A stretch of DNA of 64,000 nucleotides from Acetoanaerobium sticklandii (GTDB lineage Bacteria > Bacillota > Clostridia > Peptostreptococcales > Filifactoraceae), in contig NC_014614.1 in NCBI RefSeq assembly GCF_000196455.1, positions 2,517,501 to 2,581,500 on the forward strand, read 5' to 3'. This document shows positions 43,970 to 52,901 of the stretch, piece by piece (within the stretch, counting starts at the first letter, position 1; the number at the start of each line of letters is the position of its first letter). Made by a program: the position numbers and the translations under genes. Under the pieces are notes generated by a model. That model had not been told where the DNA came from. It made no database searches and was given only the letters and a program-made list of their open reading frames with translations.

Positions 43970-44824
43970 TTAGTCCGCATAGTTAAGTCCTGAGAAAACC
44001 TCAGCTGCAAGAAGATTTAATTCTCTAATCGTGTCAAACCCATCTACTGCAAACCATCCCTCTTGTCCATCTGTTGTTTGAATCATACACCACTCATGGT
44101 TATCTGTGTAAGAAATAATAACCTCATCATCTGGCAATAGTTTTAGCACTTTAGTTTCGTCTTCTGGAGATTTCTGAAGCTCTATTTCTTTAAGAACTGT
44201 AACCTTTGCATCCATTTCATAAAGAGTTTTTTTCTTATTGAGAAGATAGTGATGCTTTGAAAGTCCATATTCATCTTCATAAAACCAAGTATGTAATATT
44301 TCCCCTCTAGTTTTAGTAATTACCTTTCCCATTCCCTCTATCTTCATATCTCCGACCATGCCTTCGCCGTACTGATGCATAGGTCCGTAAAAACCTGATA
44401 TATATCCTATATTTATAATTTTTTCTCCATTATAATAGTAGAATCTAGTCGCCTCATCATTGCTTGGTCCATACTCGCTGATTGCAATCTCTTTGATACC
44501 ATCTTTGTAATCTATGTCCACTATATTAAAGTCTGGCTCTATATTATTACCTCTTACATCTATCTTTGCATCACCTATCTCTAGACTGTACTTATAGGTT
44601 TCTGAGCTTTTTAGAGTCAAGATTATTTTTTCATCGACTTTGTCTTCATTTAAATCCGCATATTTTACTATCTGACTGTCCATATGAACTTCTTGCTCTT
44701 CTTGGCTATCTGGGCGTAGCTTGGTGCTTACATCATCTTTGTTTATAGGAGTACACGATATCACCCCAAGACTTATAAAAAATACAGCGATTATTGCAAT
44801 CAGATTTTTATACACCAAGCTCAC
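43970..44824 (-). CDS. SH3-domain lipoprotein
   Basis: A 284-residue lipoprotein. The signal peptide ends at ISLGVISCTP (Cys24). A central region (about residues 50-200) has FG-GAP/VCBS-like lines such as YADLNEDKVDEKIILTL, suggesting a beta-propeller-like or DUF-type fold. The C-terminus (about residues 205-275) is a bacterial SH3 domain with LLPDDEVIISYTDNHEWCMIQTTDGQEGWFAVDGF, likely binding cell wall. It is 13 bp downstream of the ATP-pyrophosphatase gene on the same strand. Role unknown. Confidence 0.82.
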   Translation of the reverse strand: MSLVYKNLIAIIAVFFISLGVISCTPINKDDVSTKLRPDSQEEQEVHMDSQIVKYADLNEDKVDEKIILTLKSSETYKYSLEIGDAKIDVRGNNIEPDFNIVDIDYKDGIKEIAISEYGPSNDEATRFYYYNGEKIINIGYISGFYGPMHQYGEGMVGDMKIEGMGKVITKTRGEILHTWFYEDEYGLSKHHYLLNKKKTLYEMDAKVTVLKEIELQKSPEDETKVLKLLPDDEVIISYTDNHEWCMIQTTDGQEGWFAVDGFDTIRELNLLAAEVFSGLNYAD

Positions 44825-44837
44825 CTCCTTCTTAAAT

Positions 44838-45494
44838 TTATATCAAGACTTCAATCTTTGCCCATTTGCCTTCTATATCCTTTATTTCTTTAGAAAAATT
44901 TAGGTTTAGTGGGGTTTTAAAAAGTGGCCCATCGTAAACTACAGTATGGTACTCTCCGTTTTCTCCACATACGTCAGCCCCTGTTTTTTCGATTTCTTCA
45001 AGTAGTTCATGACTGAGGTCTCTTCCTAAAAACTCTGGGCTCATCATAGTTTTATTTACTACTACTATCTTTGCCTTGAATCCCCAATCTATAAATTCCT
45101 TCACCAGTTTTTTCCTATCTTCCTGCCATAGTGGAAGAACTGCTGTCATCTGAGCTTTTTCACAAACTGTATCTTCCCATTTTCTATGTTCATCTAAATC
45201 AATGTCTCCAAATATTCCGTACTGTATGTCTTGGCTTTTAAATGATTCTAAATTTCTTACAAATACAGCCTCATAATCTTCAAATTTAGCTCTACCTATT
45301 GTAGATTCTAGCTCTAACGCATTTACTTGAGCCTTTATTATATCTTCATTTAATCTATGCGCAGAGCTGACATCATTTTCTATACTAAACATAGTAAAAA
45401 GCATCTTTGGCTTATAGCCTTGATCCATGGCTCTAAAAAGAGCTAAGCAAGAATCTTTTCCTCCGCTCCACGACACAAAACAATTTTTATTCAT
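44838..45494 (-). CDS. Diphthine-ammonia-ligase-like ATP pyrophosphatase
   Basis: A 218-residue adenine-nucleotide alpha-hydrolase (PP-loop). SWSGGKDSCLALFRA (PP motif SGGKDS) is at residues 8-22; GIFGDIDLDEHRKWEDTVC (about residue 93) and GENGEYHTVVYDGPLF near the C-terminus are diagnostic of the Dph6/MJ0570 group. Eukaryotes use Dph6 for diphthamide; bacteria do not make diphthamide, so the bacterial function is unknown. Cotranscribed with the SH3 lipoprotein. Confidence 0.85.
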   Translation of the reverse strand: MNKNCFVSWSGGKDSCLALFRAMDQGYKPKMLFTMFSIENDVSSAHRLNEDIIKAQVNALELESTIGRAKFEDYEAVFVRNLESFKSQDIQYGIFGDIDLDEHRKWEDTVCEKAQMTAVLPLWQEDRKKLVKEFIDWGFKAKIVVVNKTMMSPEFLGRDLSHELLEEIEKTGADVCGENGEYHTVVYDGPLFKTPLNLNFSKEIKDIEGKWAKIEVLI

Positions 45495-45665
45495 AATATC
45501 ACTCTTTTCTTATCTATGCATTTATGACAATAAAACATCTCGCCCATTAATGTCATCACACATTTCTCATAAGTTTCTCAACCATAATTGTATTCACGAT
45601 AACTATTTTTAACTATATTAATAATACTCGAAAAATGGTTTTTAATACAACTATTAATAATAAGT

Positions 45666-45703
45666 TAAACCACCTATAAATTAAACTTTATAGGTGGTTT
45701 AAC
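45666..45703 (-). terminator. Hairpin after the D-aminoacyl-tRNA deacylase gene
   Basis: AAACCACCTATAAA and TTTATAGGTGGTTT form a perfect 14-bp stem with a 6-nt loop. The following T-tract is short, so termination strength is uncertain. Confidence 0.6.
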
Positions 45704-45709
45704 TTAAGC

Positions 45710-46645
45710 TTACTGGTAAAACACCGTTGATTCTGGAGATTTAAGAGCCTTTCTCTTTATTACTGGAATAGAAAGAATTTCAGCTATAATCTCAACATGA
45801 TCCTTTATTTCTCTCTTTAGTTTTTCATGTATCACTATGCCATCTATCGAACCATGGATAGAGTCAATACACTTCATAAGGTAATCTCTAGCATCCTCTC
45901 CCATGTACATTTCATTTTCCAGCCATCTGCTTGGAAGAATATGTGTCAGCGAAACTGGGTGAGATTTATGAAGCACTGCATTTGTTATGGTATCTTCAAA
46001 ATGAACTCCTCCCATATAAAGTACAGTAGGCGCTTTCTCCTCAGACGCAAAAGCATCCATAAGTGCAAAGGCTATTACACTCGCCGCCACAGGATTGTTG
46101 TAACTTTCAGAGGTGCTTCCTATCTCTATATCTAAAAATGGTAGCTTGCTTTCTTCTATCCACTCACTTTTTCCGTCATACACTATGCCCGACCAGTGAG
46201 TTGCTTCTGTTGTCACCTTAAATTCCTCTAGATTTAGTCTTTCTCTATGATGTTCTAAAGCTTTAGCTAAATTTGTAGATGGTACAGGATTACTAGGACT
46301 ATATCTAGCAGATGCCAAATCCCCTACTGTATGAATGCACAGCACTTTATCAGGAGCATTTTGACCACCATGCCAATTTACCATCGCAGCTATATCAAAG
46401 TCTTCAAAGTATTCATTTATAGTTGGCAGGTAACTGCTATAGTCTGCGCAGATAACTACTTTAGTCTTTACGAAATAGAATTCATTTGAAGCTTCATCTG
46501 TATATTTTAAAACCTTATATCCATCTACCTCTATGTCTGTTTCTGTCAGTTCAAAAGTTTCCATAATTTTTCCTAATACTTTCGGCGCTACCTCATCTTT
46601 ACTTTCATCTATACAAAAGAAATACACTGCTTTTTTTGAAGCCAT
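45710..46645 (-). CDS. dtdA: D-aminoacyl-tRNA deacylase, GEK1/DtdA type
   Basis: A 311-residue protein of the archaeal/plant-type DTD2 family, which hydrolyses D-aminoacyl-tRNAs. Recognisable segments are WHGGQNAPDKVLCIHTVGD (near residue 89), ATHWSGIVYDGKSEWIEE and PFLDIEIGSTSESYNNPVAA (near residue 170), and GGVHFEDTITNAVL (near residue 215). Such enzymes are rare in bacteria outside some anaerobes. It lies 56 bp downstream of a diaminopropionate ammonia-lyase gene, whose substrates include D-amino acids, suggesting protection of translation from D-amino acids. Its N-terminus differs from the archaeal form, hence moderate confidence. Confidence 0.78.
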   Translation of the reverse strand: MASKKAVYFFCIDESKDEVAPKVLGKIMETFELTETDIEVDGYKVLKYTDEASNEFYFVKTKVVICADYSSYLPTINEYFEDFDIAAMVNWHGGQNAPDKVLCIHTVGDLASARYSPSNPVPSTNLAKALEHHRERLNLEEFKVTTEATHWSGIVYDGKSEWIEESKLPFLDIEIGSTSESYNNPVAASVIAFALMDAFASEEKAPTVLYMGGVHFEDTITNAVLHKSHPVSLTHILPSRWLENEMYMGEDARDYLMKCIDSIHGSIDGIVIHEKLKREIKDHVEIIAEILSIPVIKRKALKSPESTVFYQ

Positions 46646-46701
46646 AACCTAAGTCCCCCTTCTATTGAACCTCTCATGACTGAGTCACGAGTGTACGGTC
46701 A

Positions 46702-47922
46702 CTATTTATCAAAATCCAGCTCAGTAGTTTCATTAATACATTTAATATAGTTTTCAGGGTCAGTATCCCCTTCAGTGCTAAAAAATAGCACTGAGGAATC
46801 TTCATTTATCTCAAGCATTTTTTTAATTTCATCTAGCTCTTTATATTTACTAATAAGGCTAAGCAGTCCTACTCCTACAGCCCCAGACTCTCCAGAGATA
46901 ACCATTTCATCCCCATCCATAGGATGAGCTAAAGCTTTCATCCCTTCCACAGTTACATAATCTGGGCACGATACATAAGCATGGGCAAAATCTCTAAGTA
47001 TCTGCCAAGTTACAGTATTCGGCTCTCCACAAGCAAGCCCAGCCATTATAGTGCTTAAATCTCCACCTACATTTACAGGCTCTCCAGTTGCTTTTTCTGC
47101 TGATTTATATATACAGTCTGCGGCATCTGGCTCTACAATAATGGTTTTTGGAAGCTTAGCTTCGTATTTATTTGCAAAATAACCTAGTACAGCTCCAGCC
47201 ATTGAGCCAACTCCTGCCTGCAAAAATATATGGGTAGGTACAGGAAGGTTTTTATCTAGTATCTGCTTATTTGCTTCATAAGCCATAGTCGTATACCCTT
47301 GAGTAATCCAATTCGGTATTTCTTCATAGCCTTCAAAAGCTGTATCTTGGACAAATATACAGCCGTTTTCATCGGCCATCTTATATGCAAGCCTAACTGC
47401 ATCATCGTAATTAAACTCAGTTATACTGGCATCTGAACCATGAGAAAGTATAGCGTCTAGTCTGAACTTGGATGACCCCTTTGGCATATATACTACAGAC
47501 TTACAGCCTAGCATCTGAGCTGTCCATGCTACGGCTCTTCCATGATTTCCATCAGTTGCAGTTACAAACACTAGGTCAGCTATCTTAGCTTTCACTTCCT
47601 CTGATTTAAAGTAATTAAAATCAGCTTCATCTATAGAAACTCCTAGTCTATCACAAAGCACTCTAGCCATAGCATAAGTTGCTCCTAATGCTTTGAATGC
47701 ATTCATAGAAAATCTCTTCGACTCATCCTTTACATATATATTCTTAACTCCTAATTCTTTAGCTAGCTTATCAAGAACTACTAAAGGCGTAGGTTCGTAG
47801 CCAGTAAGTGAGCTATGAAGCTTTCTGACTGGTTTTGTGGCTTCATCATTTAAAAATACTGGATAATCCTTAGTCTTTGGCGATGCACTTACAGCTTTAA
47901 TCCCTTTTACTGACAATTTCAA
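46702..47922 (-). CDS. dpaL: Diaminopropionate ammonia-lyase
   Basis: A 406-residue fold-type II PLP enzyme (YgeX/DpaL family) that degrades 2,3-diaminopropionate, both L and D, to pyruvate and ammonia. The PLP lysine is in RFSMNAFKALGATYAMARVL (Lys77). TDGNHGRAVAWTAQMLG (near residue 150) and the C-terminal SGESGAVGVGLL are conserved in the family. Precedes the dtdA-like gene, probably in one operon. In such anaerobes it fits amino-acid fermentation. GGAGGAGATTTGATT precedes the ATG. Confidence 0.92.
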   Translation of the reverse strand: MKLSVKGIKAVSASPKTKDYPVFLNDEATKPVRKLHSSLTGYEPTPLVVLDKLAKELGVKNIYVKDESKRFSMNAFKALGATYAMARVLCDRLGVSIDEADFNYFKSEEVKAKIADLVFVTATDGNHGRAVAWTAQMLGCKSVVYMPKGSSKFRLDAILSHGSDASITEFNYDDAVRLAYKMADENGCIFVQDTAFEGYEEIPNWITQGYTTMAYEANKQILDKNLPVPTHIFLQAGVGSMAGAVLGYFANKYEAKLPKTIIVEPDAADCIYKSAEKATGEPVNVGGDLSTIMAGLACGEPNTVTWQILRDFAHAYVSCPDYVTVEGMKALAHPMDGDEMVISGESGAVGVGLLSLISKYKELDEIKKMLEINEDSSVLFFSTEGDTDPENYIKCINETTELDFDK

Positions 47923-47952
47923 TCAAATCTCCTCCAGTTATTCAGTAGTTTA

Positions 47953-49506
47953 TTAATCTATATCCAATATACCTTCTATATTGCTAATAAATATATCCAC
48001 TAGTTCTGGATCAAAATGCTTTCCTTTTTGATTTCTTATATAGTCTAGGGCTTCTTCTGTGGAAAAAGCATCCTTGTACACCCTTTTGTGAGTCATAGCA
48101 TCGAATACATCTATAATAGATAGCATCCTAGCCTCTAAAAGAATTTCCTCTTCCTTAAGCCCATTTGGATAGCCTGAGCCGTCGTATTTTTCATGGTGAT
48201 TCAGTGCTAAATTTGCTGATATTTTAAGCATATCTAAATCAGATTTTTCAAAGATTTTATAGCCTACACTAGGATGAGTTTTAATAATTTCAAACTCCTC
48301 TTCAGTTAATTTTCCAGGTTTTTTTAGGATACTATCTGGTATAGCAATCTTGCCTATATCGTGCATCATGCTTGCCATTTTTAGAATTTCAGCTTCAGAG
48401 TGTGAGAAATTTAGAAGCAAAGCAAAATTGTACATCATTTCTGATATCCTTTTTACATGTCCTGAAGTCTCTTCAAAATGATTTTCAACCACTTCTCCAA
48501 AGGTTATTATTATTTCTTTTTGAGTATTTACTATTGTGTTGTTGAGAATATAGTTATCAAGCGCTACAGAGTAATTAGTCAAAAACAAATGAATCAAATC
48601 AAAATCATAGATATCATTATTGCCTTCTATATAGATGTAGTTATTAAAGCTGTTTTTAGCATTATTTTTTATTATAAAGCCTGAGTCTACAAATATAATT
48701 TTTTCATCAGGCGTATCACTGTATTTGATTTTATCGACCACTTCTTTAAGCTCTGATACTAAGTCTATATCTTTTCCTATATAGCTTTTAAACTTTCCAG
48801 TTGCCGCTACAATTGTAGCTTTTTTATTTTTTTCTATAGTTACAAAGCCGCCTTCTTTATCTACATCATCTCTTATATATACTATCTCAGGATTGTTCTT
48901 TTGAAAATTAGAAAGCTGGACTAAAATACTGGTTAAAAATTCATTTAGGCTATTGTGCTCAAATAAGTTTGCACTTGTCTTAATTATTTTCTTCAGTCCA
49001 TTTTTATGGGTGTTGATTTGGTATAAATCTCTATAGTTTCTAAGAGCTGAATATAGAGTGGTGTAAAGCCTTTTTGCTGTCATCTCTGTTTTAAGCCTAT
49101 AGTCATTTATATCATAATCTCTTATGACAGTTTCTTCTGGAGCTTGTCCTGGCTGTCCAGTTCTAAGTACTATTCTAGTCATCTTGTTATCTAGTCTTCC
49201 TCTTAGTACCTCCACTACATTAAGTCCAGAATGATTGTCCTCCATGACTACATCTAGAAAAAGTACAGCCGTATCTGGATTTTCCTCTAGAGCCTTTATG
49301 GTATCTTCTCCAGTGTAAGTATCTATAAATTCCAGACCTTTTCCTTCAAACTCAAAATCCTTGAGCATCATTTTAGTTATGACGTGAATTTCATCATAAT
49401 CATCAGCAATCATTATTTTATAGTTTTCTTTGGTTTTTAGCTTTGGCTTTGAATCTTCTGATAGAAAATCCAACTTGATGTTGTCTAAATTCAGCTTTTC
49501 TTTCAT
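47953..49506 (-). CDS. Response regulator with DUF3369 and HD-GYP domains
   Basis: A protein of about 517 residues. Residues 20-140 are a receiver domain (MIADDYDEIH, phospho-acceptor Asp in VLFLDVVMED, and RTGQPGQAPEETVIRDYDINDYRLKTE, a DUF3369-linked variant). A DUF3369 segment (about residues 155-310) follows. The C-terminal HD-GYP phosphodiesterase (about residues 325-500) has HDIGKIAIPD and HHEKYDGSGYPNGL. It would degrade c-di-GMP on phosphorylation. ATG 49506 behind AAGGAC is my start; ATG 49524 overlapping the kinase stop is possible. It pairs with the adjacent kinase. Confidence 0.9.
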   Translation of the reverse strand: MKEKLNLDNIKLDFLSEDSKPKLKTKENYKIMIADDYDEIHVITKMMLKDFEFEGKGLEFIDTYTGEDTIKALEENPDTAVLFLDVVMEDNHSGLNVVEVLRGRLDNKMTRIVLRTGQPGQAPEETVIRDYDINDYRLKTEMTAKRLYTTLYSALRNYRDLYQINTHKNGLKKIIKTSANLFEHNSLNEFLTSILVQLSNFQKNNPEIVYIRDDVDKEGGFVTIEKNKKATIVAATGKFKSYIGKDIDLVSELKEVVDKIKYSDTPDEKIIFVDSGFIIKNNAKNSFNNYIYIEGNNDIYDFDLIHLFLTNYSVALDNYILNNTIVNTQKEIIITFGEVVENHFEETSGHVKRISEMMYNFALLLNFSHSEAEILKMASMMHDIGKIAIPDSILKKPGKLTEEEFEIIKTHPSVGYKIFEKSDLDMLKISANLALNHHEKYDGSGYPNGLKEEEILLEARMLSIIDVFDAMTHKRVYKDAFSTEEALDYIRNQKGKHFDPELVDIFISNIEGILDID

Positions 49507-49520
49507 ACTCTCACAGTCCT

Positions 49521-51626
49521 TCATCTTTTGATTTCTATAATAAATTCTGTCCCCTTATCAATCTCGCTTTTGCAGCTTATCTTTCCATTTAGTTTTGCAG
49601 TTACAAGGTTATATACTATATTCATACCTAGTCCACTGCCGCCCTTGCCTCTATTTGTAGTATAAAAAGGTTCAAAAACTCGCTTTTTGACTTCTTCGTT
49701 CATACCTAAGCCATTGTCCTTATAATGTATGATGAGATTTTCACCCTCTGGCGCTACTGATATATTTATCTGCCCAGATTTCATATCCTTAAATCCATGA
49801 ATCAAGGAATTCATGATAAGGTTTGTAAAAACTTGAGAAATTGCTCCTGAATAGTTGTTAATAACTAAATCATCAGGGCAATCGATTTTAAATTCTACAT
49901 TTTTATTTTTGTATTCGTGTTTTAAGCTGAGCAATATAGAATCTATATATTCCCTAAAATTAAACCTGCTTTTTTCTTCTATAGACTGGTTTACTGCTAT
50001 TTCCTTAAAGCTTTTTACTAGCTCTGCCGCTCTATATAAATTGGAATTTAAAATAGCTGTAGTCTCATCTATCGATTCAATATAAGAAATTAAACCTGAT
50101 TTTGAAATACTCCCCTCAAGTAGTTCTTTTTTAAAGCTTTCATTATTTGCTTCCATAAGCGAGGATGCAGATACTGCCACTCCAAGAGGAGTATTGATTT
50201 CGTGAGCCACACCAGATACTAGCTCTCCTAGTGATGCCAGTCTTTCCTTTTCCATCAGCTCTTCCATTACTGCCTTTAGATTTTCAGTTTTTTCGTCTAT
50301 TATTAAATTCATTCTTTGAGTTTCTGTTTTATGAAGCTCTTCTATTTCATTTTGCTTTTCAACTAGCTTTCCTATATAGCTCTTTATATTGTCTACCATT
50401 AGATTAAAGCCCTTAATCATTTCATGTACTTCTTTAATATGTCCTCTTTTTTGTTTTATCTCTACATCCCAGTTACCAGAGGTTATTTCATTATATCCAC
50501 TCGCTACCATCAAAAGAGGCTGAGTAACTTTATTTAGAATATAAATCCCTGCTATAGTTCCAAGAATAAGCATTAGCATTATCATGGCAATGCTTATATT
50601 ATATCTAGACTGAATAGAACCCATTAAATCATTCTCAGGAATTACTACTGCTATTCTCCATCTTAGTCCATGAGGATTTTCTAGCTTCGAGATCATTACA
50701 AAATTATTATTATCTTCAATCTCCATTCTATGGACTTTTTTATATTCCAAATCTCGAGCTCTTAGTAAGGCTTCTAGTGATTTCACAAGCATATTCTTAC
50801 TGTCCTTTACTTTTAAGAGCTCCCCCTCATAATTCTTTGAATCTGTAATTACTACATTGTTATGTTCTTCAGATTGAGCCACTATCTCAAGTTCATCGTT
50901 TACTATAAATACTACTCCGTTGTCCTTTATTTTATTTTTTTGGAGAAAATCATTAATTCCATTTAATTTTACATCTATTTCAAACACTCCTCTAAATTCT
51001 CCGCTATTTCCAAATACAGGAACAGATACAGAGGTAGTTGCTTCCATTTTTTCATCTTGATTTATGTAAATATTCGACCAGCTGCTTGCAATATTTTTCC
51101 TAACTGGTTCATACCACGGCCTAATTCTAGGATCATAACCCTCAATAGAACTTATTATGTTTGAATTTATGCTATCTCCTTCATATATATTGAGTAGTCC
51201 ACCTGTTCTGCTATCCTTAAGCATCAGACTAAAGTCTTTGCCTTCCCCATTATCTCTTATGCCTATATAGTTCCCATTTTCGTCTCCATAGCTTATTACG
51301 CTAACCTGGGGAATTTTTGCTTTGATACTTTTCATCAGACTTTTCTGATAATTTTCTATAGCAGATAAGTCCTCACCTAGAAACATTTTTTCGTTTGTTA
51401 TAGTATAGCCTATTATCTCTGCCATGATAAGTGGCTGGGAAAGTATTGCATTTAGCTCGTTCTGAGTATTATTAGTAAGAGCTTCTACTATTTTACTGCC
51501 TTGCTCTTTCGCAAGAAATTCATAATCTGCCCTATATCTCATAATAGAAATTGCAAAGGTTGCTATGAGCACAATTATAAGCGGAAGAGTTACAGCAAAT
51601 CTAAGAGAAATAAATCGATTTCTCAT
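49521..51626 (-). CDS. Membrane sensor histidine kinase with Cache-type sensor
   Basis: A 701-residue kinase. One N-terminal helix (residues 8-28), a large extracytoplasmic dCache-type sensor (about residues 35-340; includes YDPRIRPWYEPV), a second helix (about residues 345-365), and a HAMP linker. The coiled coil is followed by a HisKA-like box ASLGELVSGVAHEINTPLGVAV (phospho-His about residue 474) and an HATPase domain with N-box, HYKDNGLGM and GSGLGMNIVYNLV. The ligand is unknown; dCache sensors often bind amino or organic acids. It overlaps or abuts the HD-GYP regulator gene downstream, so they form a two-component pair. Confidence 0.92.
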   Translation of the reverse strand: MRNRFISLRFAVTLPLIIVLIATFAISIMRYRADYEFLAKEQGSKIVEALTNNTQNELNAILSQPLIMAEIIGYTITNEKMFLGEDLSAIENYQKSLMKSIKAKIPQVSVISYGDENGNYIGIRDNGEGKDFSLMLKDSRTGGLLNIYEGDSINSNIISSIEGYDPRIRPWYEPVRKNIASSWSNIYINQDEKMEATTSVSVPVFGNSGEFRGVFEIDVKLNGINDFLQKNKIKDNGVVFIVNDELEIVAQSEEHNNVVITDSKNYEGELLKVKDSKNMLVKSLEALLRARDLEYKKVHRMEIEDNNNFVMISKLENPHGLRWRIAVVIPENDLMGSIQSRYNISIAMIMLMLILGTIAGIYILNKVTQPLLMVASGYNEITSGNWDVEIKQKRGHIKEVHEMIKGFNLMVDNIKSYIGKLVEKQNEIEELHKTETQRMNLIIDEKTENLKAVMEELMEKERLASLGELVSGVAHEINTPLGVAVSASSLMEANNESFKKELLEGSISKSGLISYIESIDETTAILNSNLYRAAELVKSFKEIAVNQSIEEKSRFNFREYIDSILLSLKHEYKNKNVEFKIDCPDDLVINNYSGAISQVFTNLIMNSLIHGFKDMKSGQINISVAPEGENLIIHYKDNGLGMNEEVKKRVFEPFYTTNRGKGGSGLGMNIVYNLVTAKLNGKISCKSEIDKGTEFIIEIKR

Positions 51627-51763
51627 AAAGCCCTCCTTATTTACATATCCTTCATCTAGGTTTTTAGTTTATAATACCTATTACTTATCATACTAGAAAT
51701 TCATTATAAAATACAAGCCATTCCATACTTCAAAGTAAAGAAAATTTATATATTTTACTTTAT

Positions 51764-51778
51764 TGATAATAATTATTA
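51764..51778 (+). promoter_or_regulatory. Fur-like box upstream of the soluble chemoreceptor
   Basis: TGATAATAATTATTA matches the Fur 7-1-7 consensus at 13 of 15 positions. It lies between the divergent sensor kinase and chemoreceptor genes, about 65 bp before the latter. Confidence 0.5.
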
Positions 51779-51843
51779 GTGCTTCTATATTACTTAATAA
51801 AAGAGTATAATTTAAGAGATTCTAAAAATTAGGAGATGATACA

Positions 51844-52782
51844 ATGTTTTTCAAAAAAGATAAAACAGTTGAAACAGTTACAAATACTGCAGATAAAGAA
51901 ATTCAAGAAAAGCTTCAGACTGAAAACGAGCTATTAAAATCATACATCAACCAAATCTATAGCCGCATGGAAGAAATAATCGAAAGCCACAATCATGTGA
52001 ATAGCCAGCATTCAGATTTAGCTTCCCTTGCTGAAAATATCAAAGATATAATGGAAAATGTAAAGGATCTATCACAAAATACTAATGATTTATCACTAGA
52101 GCTTTCTACTAGAAGCGACAAATTAAATAGCATATCTCAGACTTCTGTAGAAAAATCTGTAGAAGGAAATAAAGCCGTTGAGGACTTGCTTTCTATGATG
52201 GATTCTCTTAAAGCTCAAGCAAAAGAATCCTCTTCATCTATGAACAGTCTAGGTGAGCGTTCTAAGCAAATCACTGATATAGTAGAGACTATAACAGATA
52301 TTGCTAACCAGACTAATCTGCTCGCTCTTAATGCAGCAATAGAAGCAGCTAGAGCTGGAGAACACGGCAGAGGATTTGCTATAGTTGCAGATGAAGTAAG
52401 AAAACTCGCTGAAAATACTACAAAAAGCACTAGCACTATTCAAGATTTAGTTATGAACATTCAAAACGAAATAGAAACAGCCTCAAAAAATAATGAGAGA
52501 AACAATTCTGCTATAGATAAAGGTATAGAAATGAGTGAGGTTGTAAAAGAAAAGATAAAAGAAATTGTCAATGGGTTTGATGAGGTTCAAAAGGAAGTAA
52601 AAGTTGTGACAGACACTATACTTACTCAAAGGGACTATATAAGCAGTATTTTTGAGCAAACTCGAGTTTCAGACGATATTCTGCTAGAAATCCATAATAA
52701 ATTAATAAACCACGTAGAAAGAGCTAGCAAAGTTGATACTAACCTAGAAGAAGCACTTACAAAATTAAAAAATCTTTTATAA
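51844..52782 (+). CDS. Soluble methyl-accepting chemotaxis-type protein
   Basis: A 312-residue protein without a membrane segment. An N-terminal coiled coil is followed by an MCP signalling domain, with the hairpin-tip sequence DIANQTNLLALNAAIEAARAGEHGRGFAIVADEVRKLAE (about residues 148-186). No recognisable ligand domain is visible, so it would act as a cytoplasmic signalling hub to CheA/CheW. AGGAGATGATAC precedes the ATG. A Fur-like box is upstream. Divergent from the sensor kinase gene. Confidence 0.9.
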   Translation: MFFKKDKTVETVTNTADKEIQEKLQTENELLKSYINQIYSRMEEIIESHNHVNSQHSDLASLAENIKDIMENVKDLSQNTNDLSLELSTRSDKLNSISQTSVEKSVEGNKAVEDLLSMMDSLKAQAKESSSSMNSLGERSKQITDIVETITDIANQTNLLALNAAIEAARAGEHGRGFAIVADEVRKLAENTTKSTSTIQDLVMNIQNEIETASKNNERNNSAIDKGIEMSEVVKEKIKEIVNGFDEVQKEVKVVTDTILTQRDYISSIFEQTRVSDDILLEIHNKLINHVERASKVDTNLEEALTKLKNLL

Positions 52783-52901
52783 AAAAATACCAATATGGAT
52801 ATGGGAGAGTTATAGATAGTTTAAATTTGGGTATACAGTCATAAATAGCTTTGTCATAAAATAAACAATACATAATGGCAGAGACAAACGGGGGGAATTA
52901 T

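Noticed and set aside
52783..52901. c-di-GMP riboswitch before the second chemoreceptor, near c-di-GMP genes
   Set aside because: No GEMM core sequence or tetraloop-receptor pattern is visible in the 119-bp gap.
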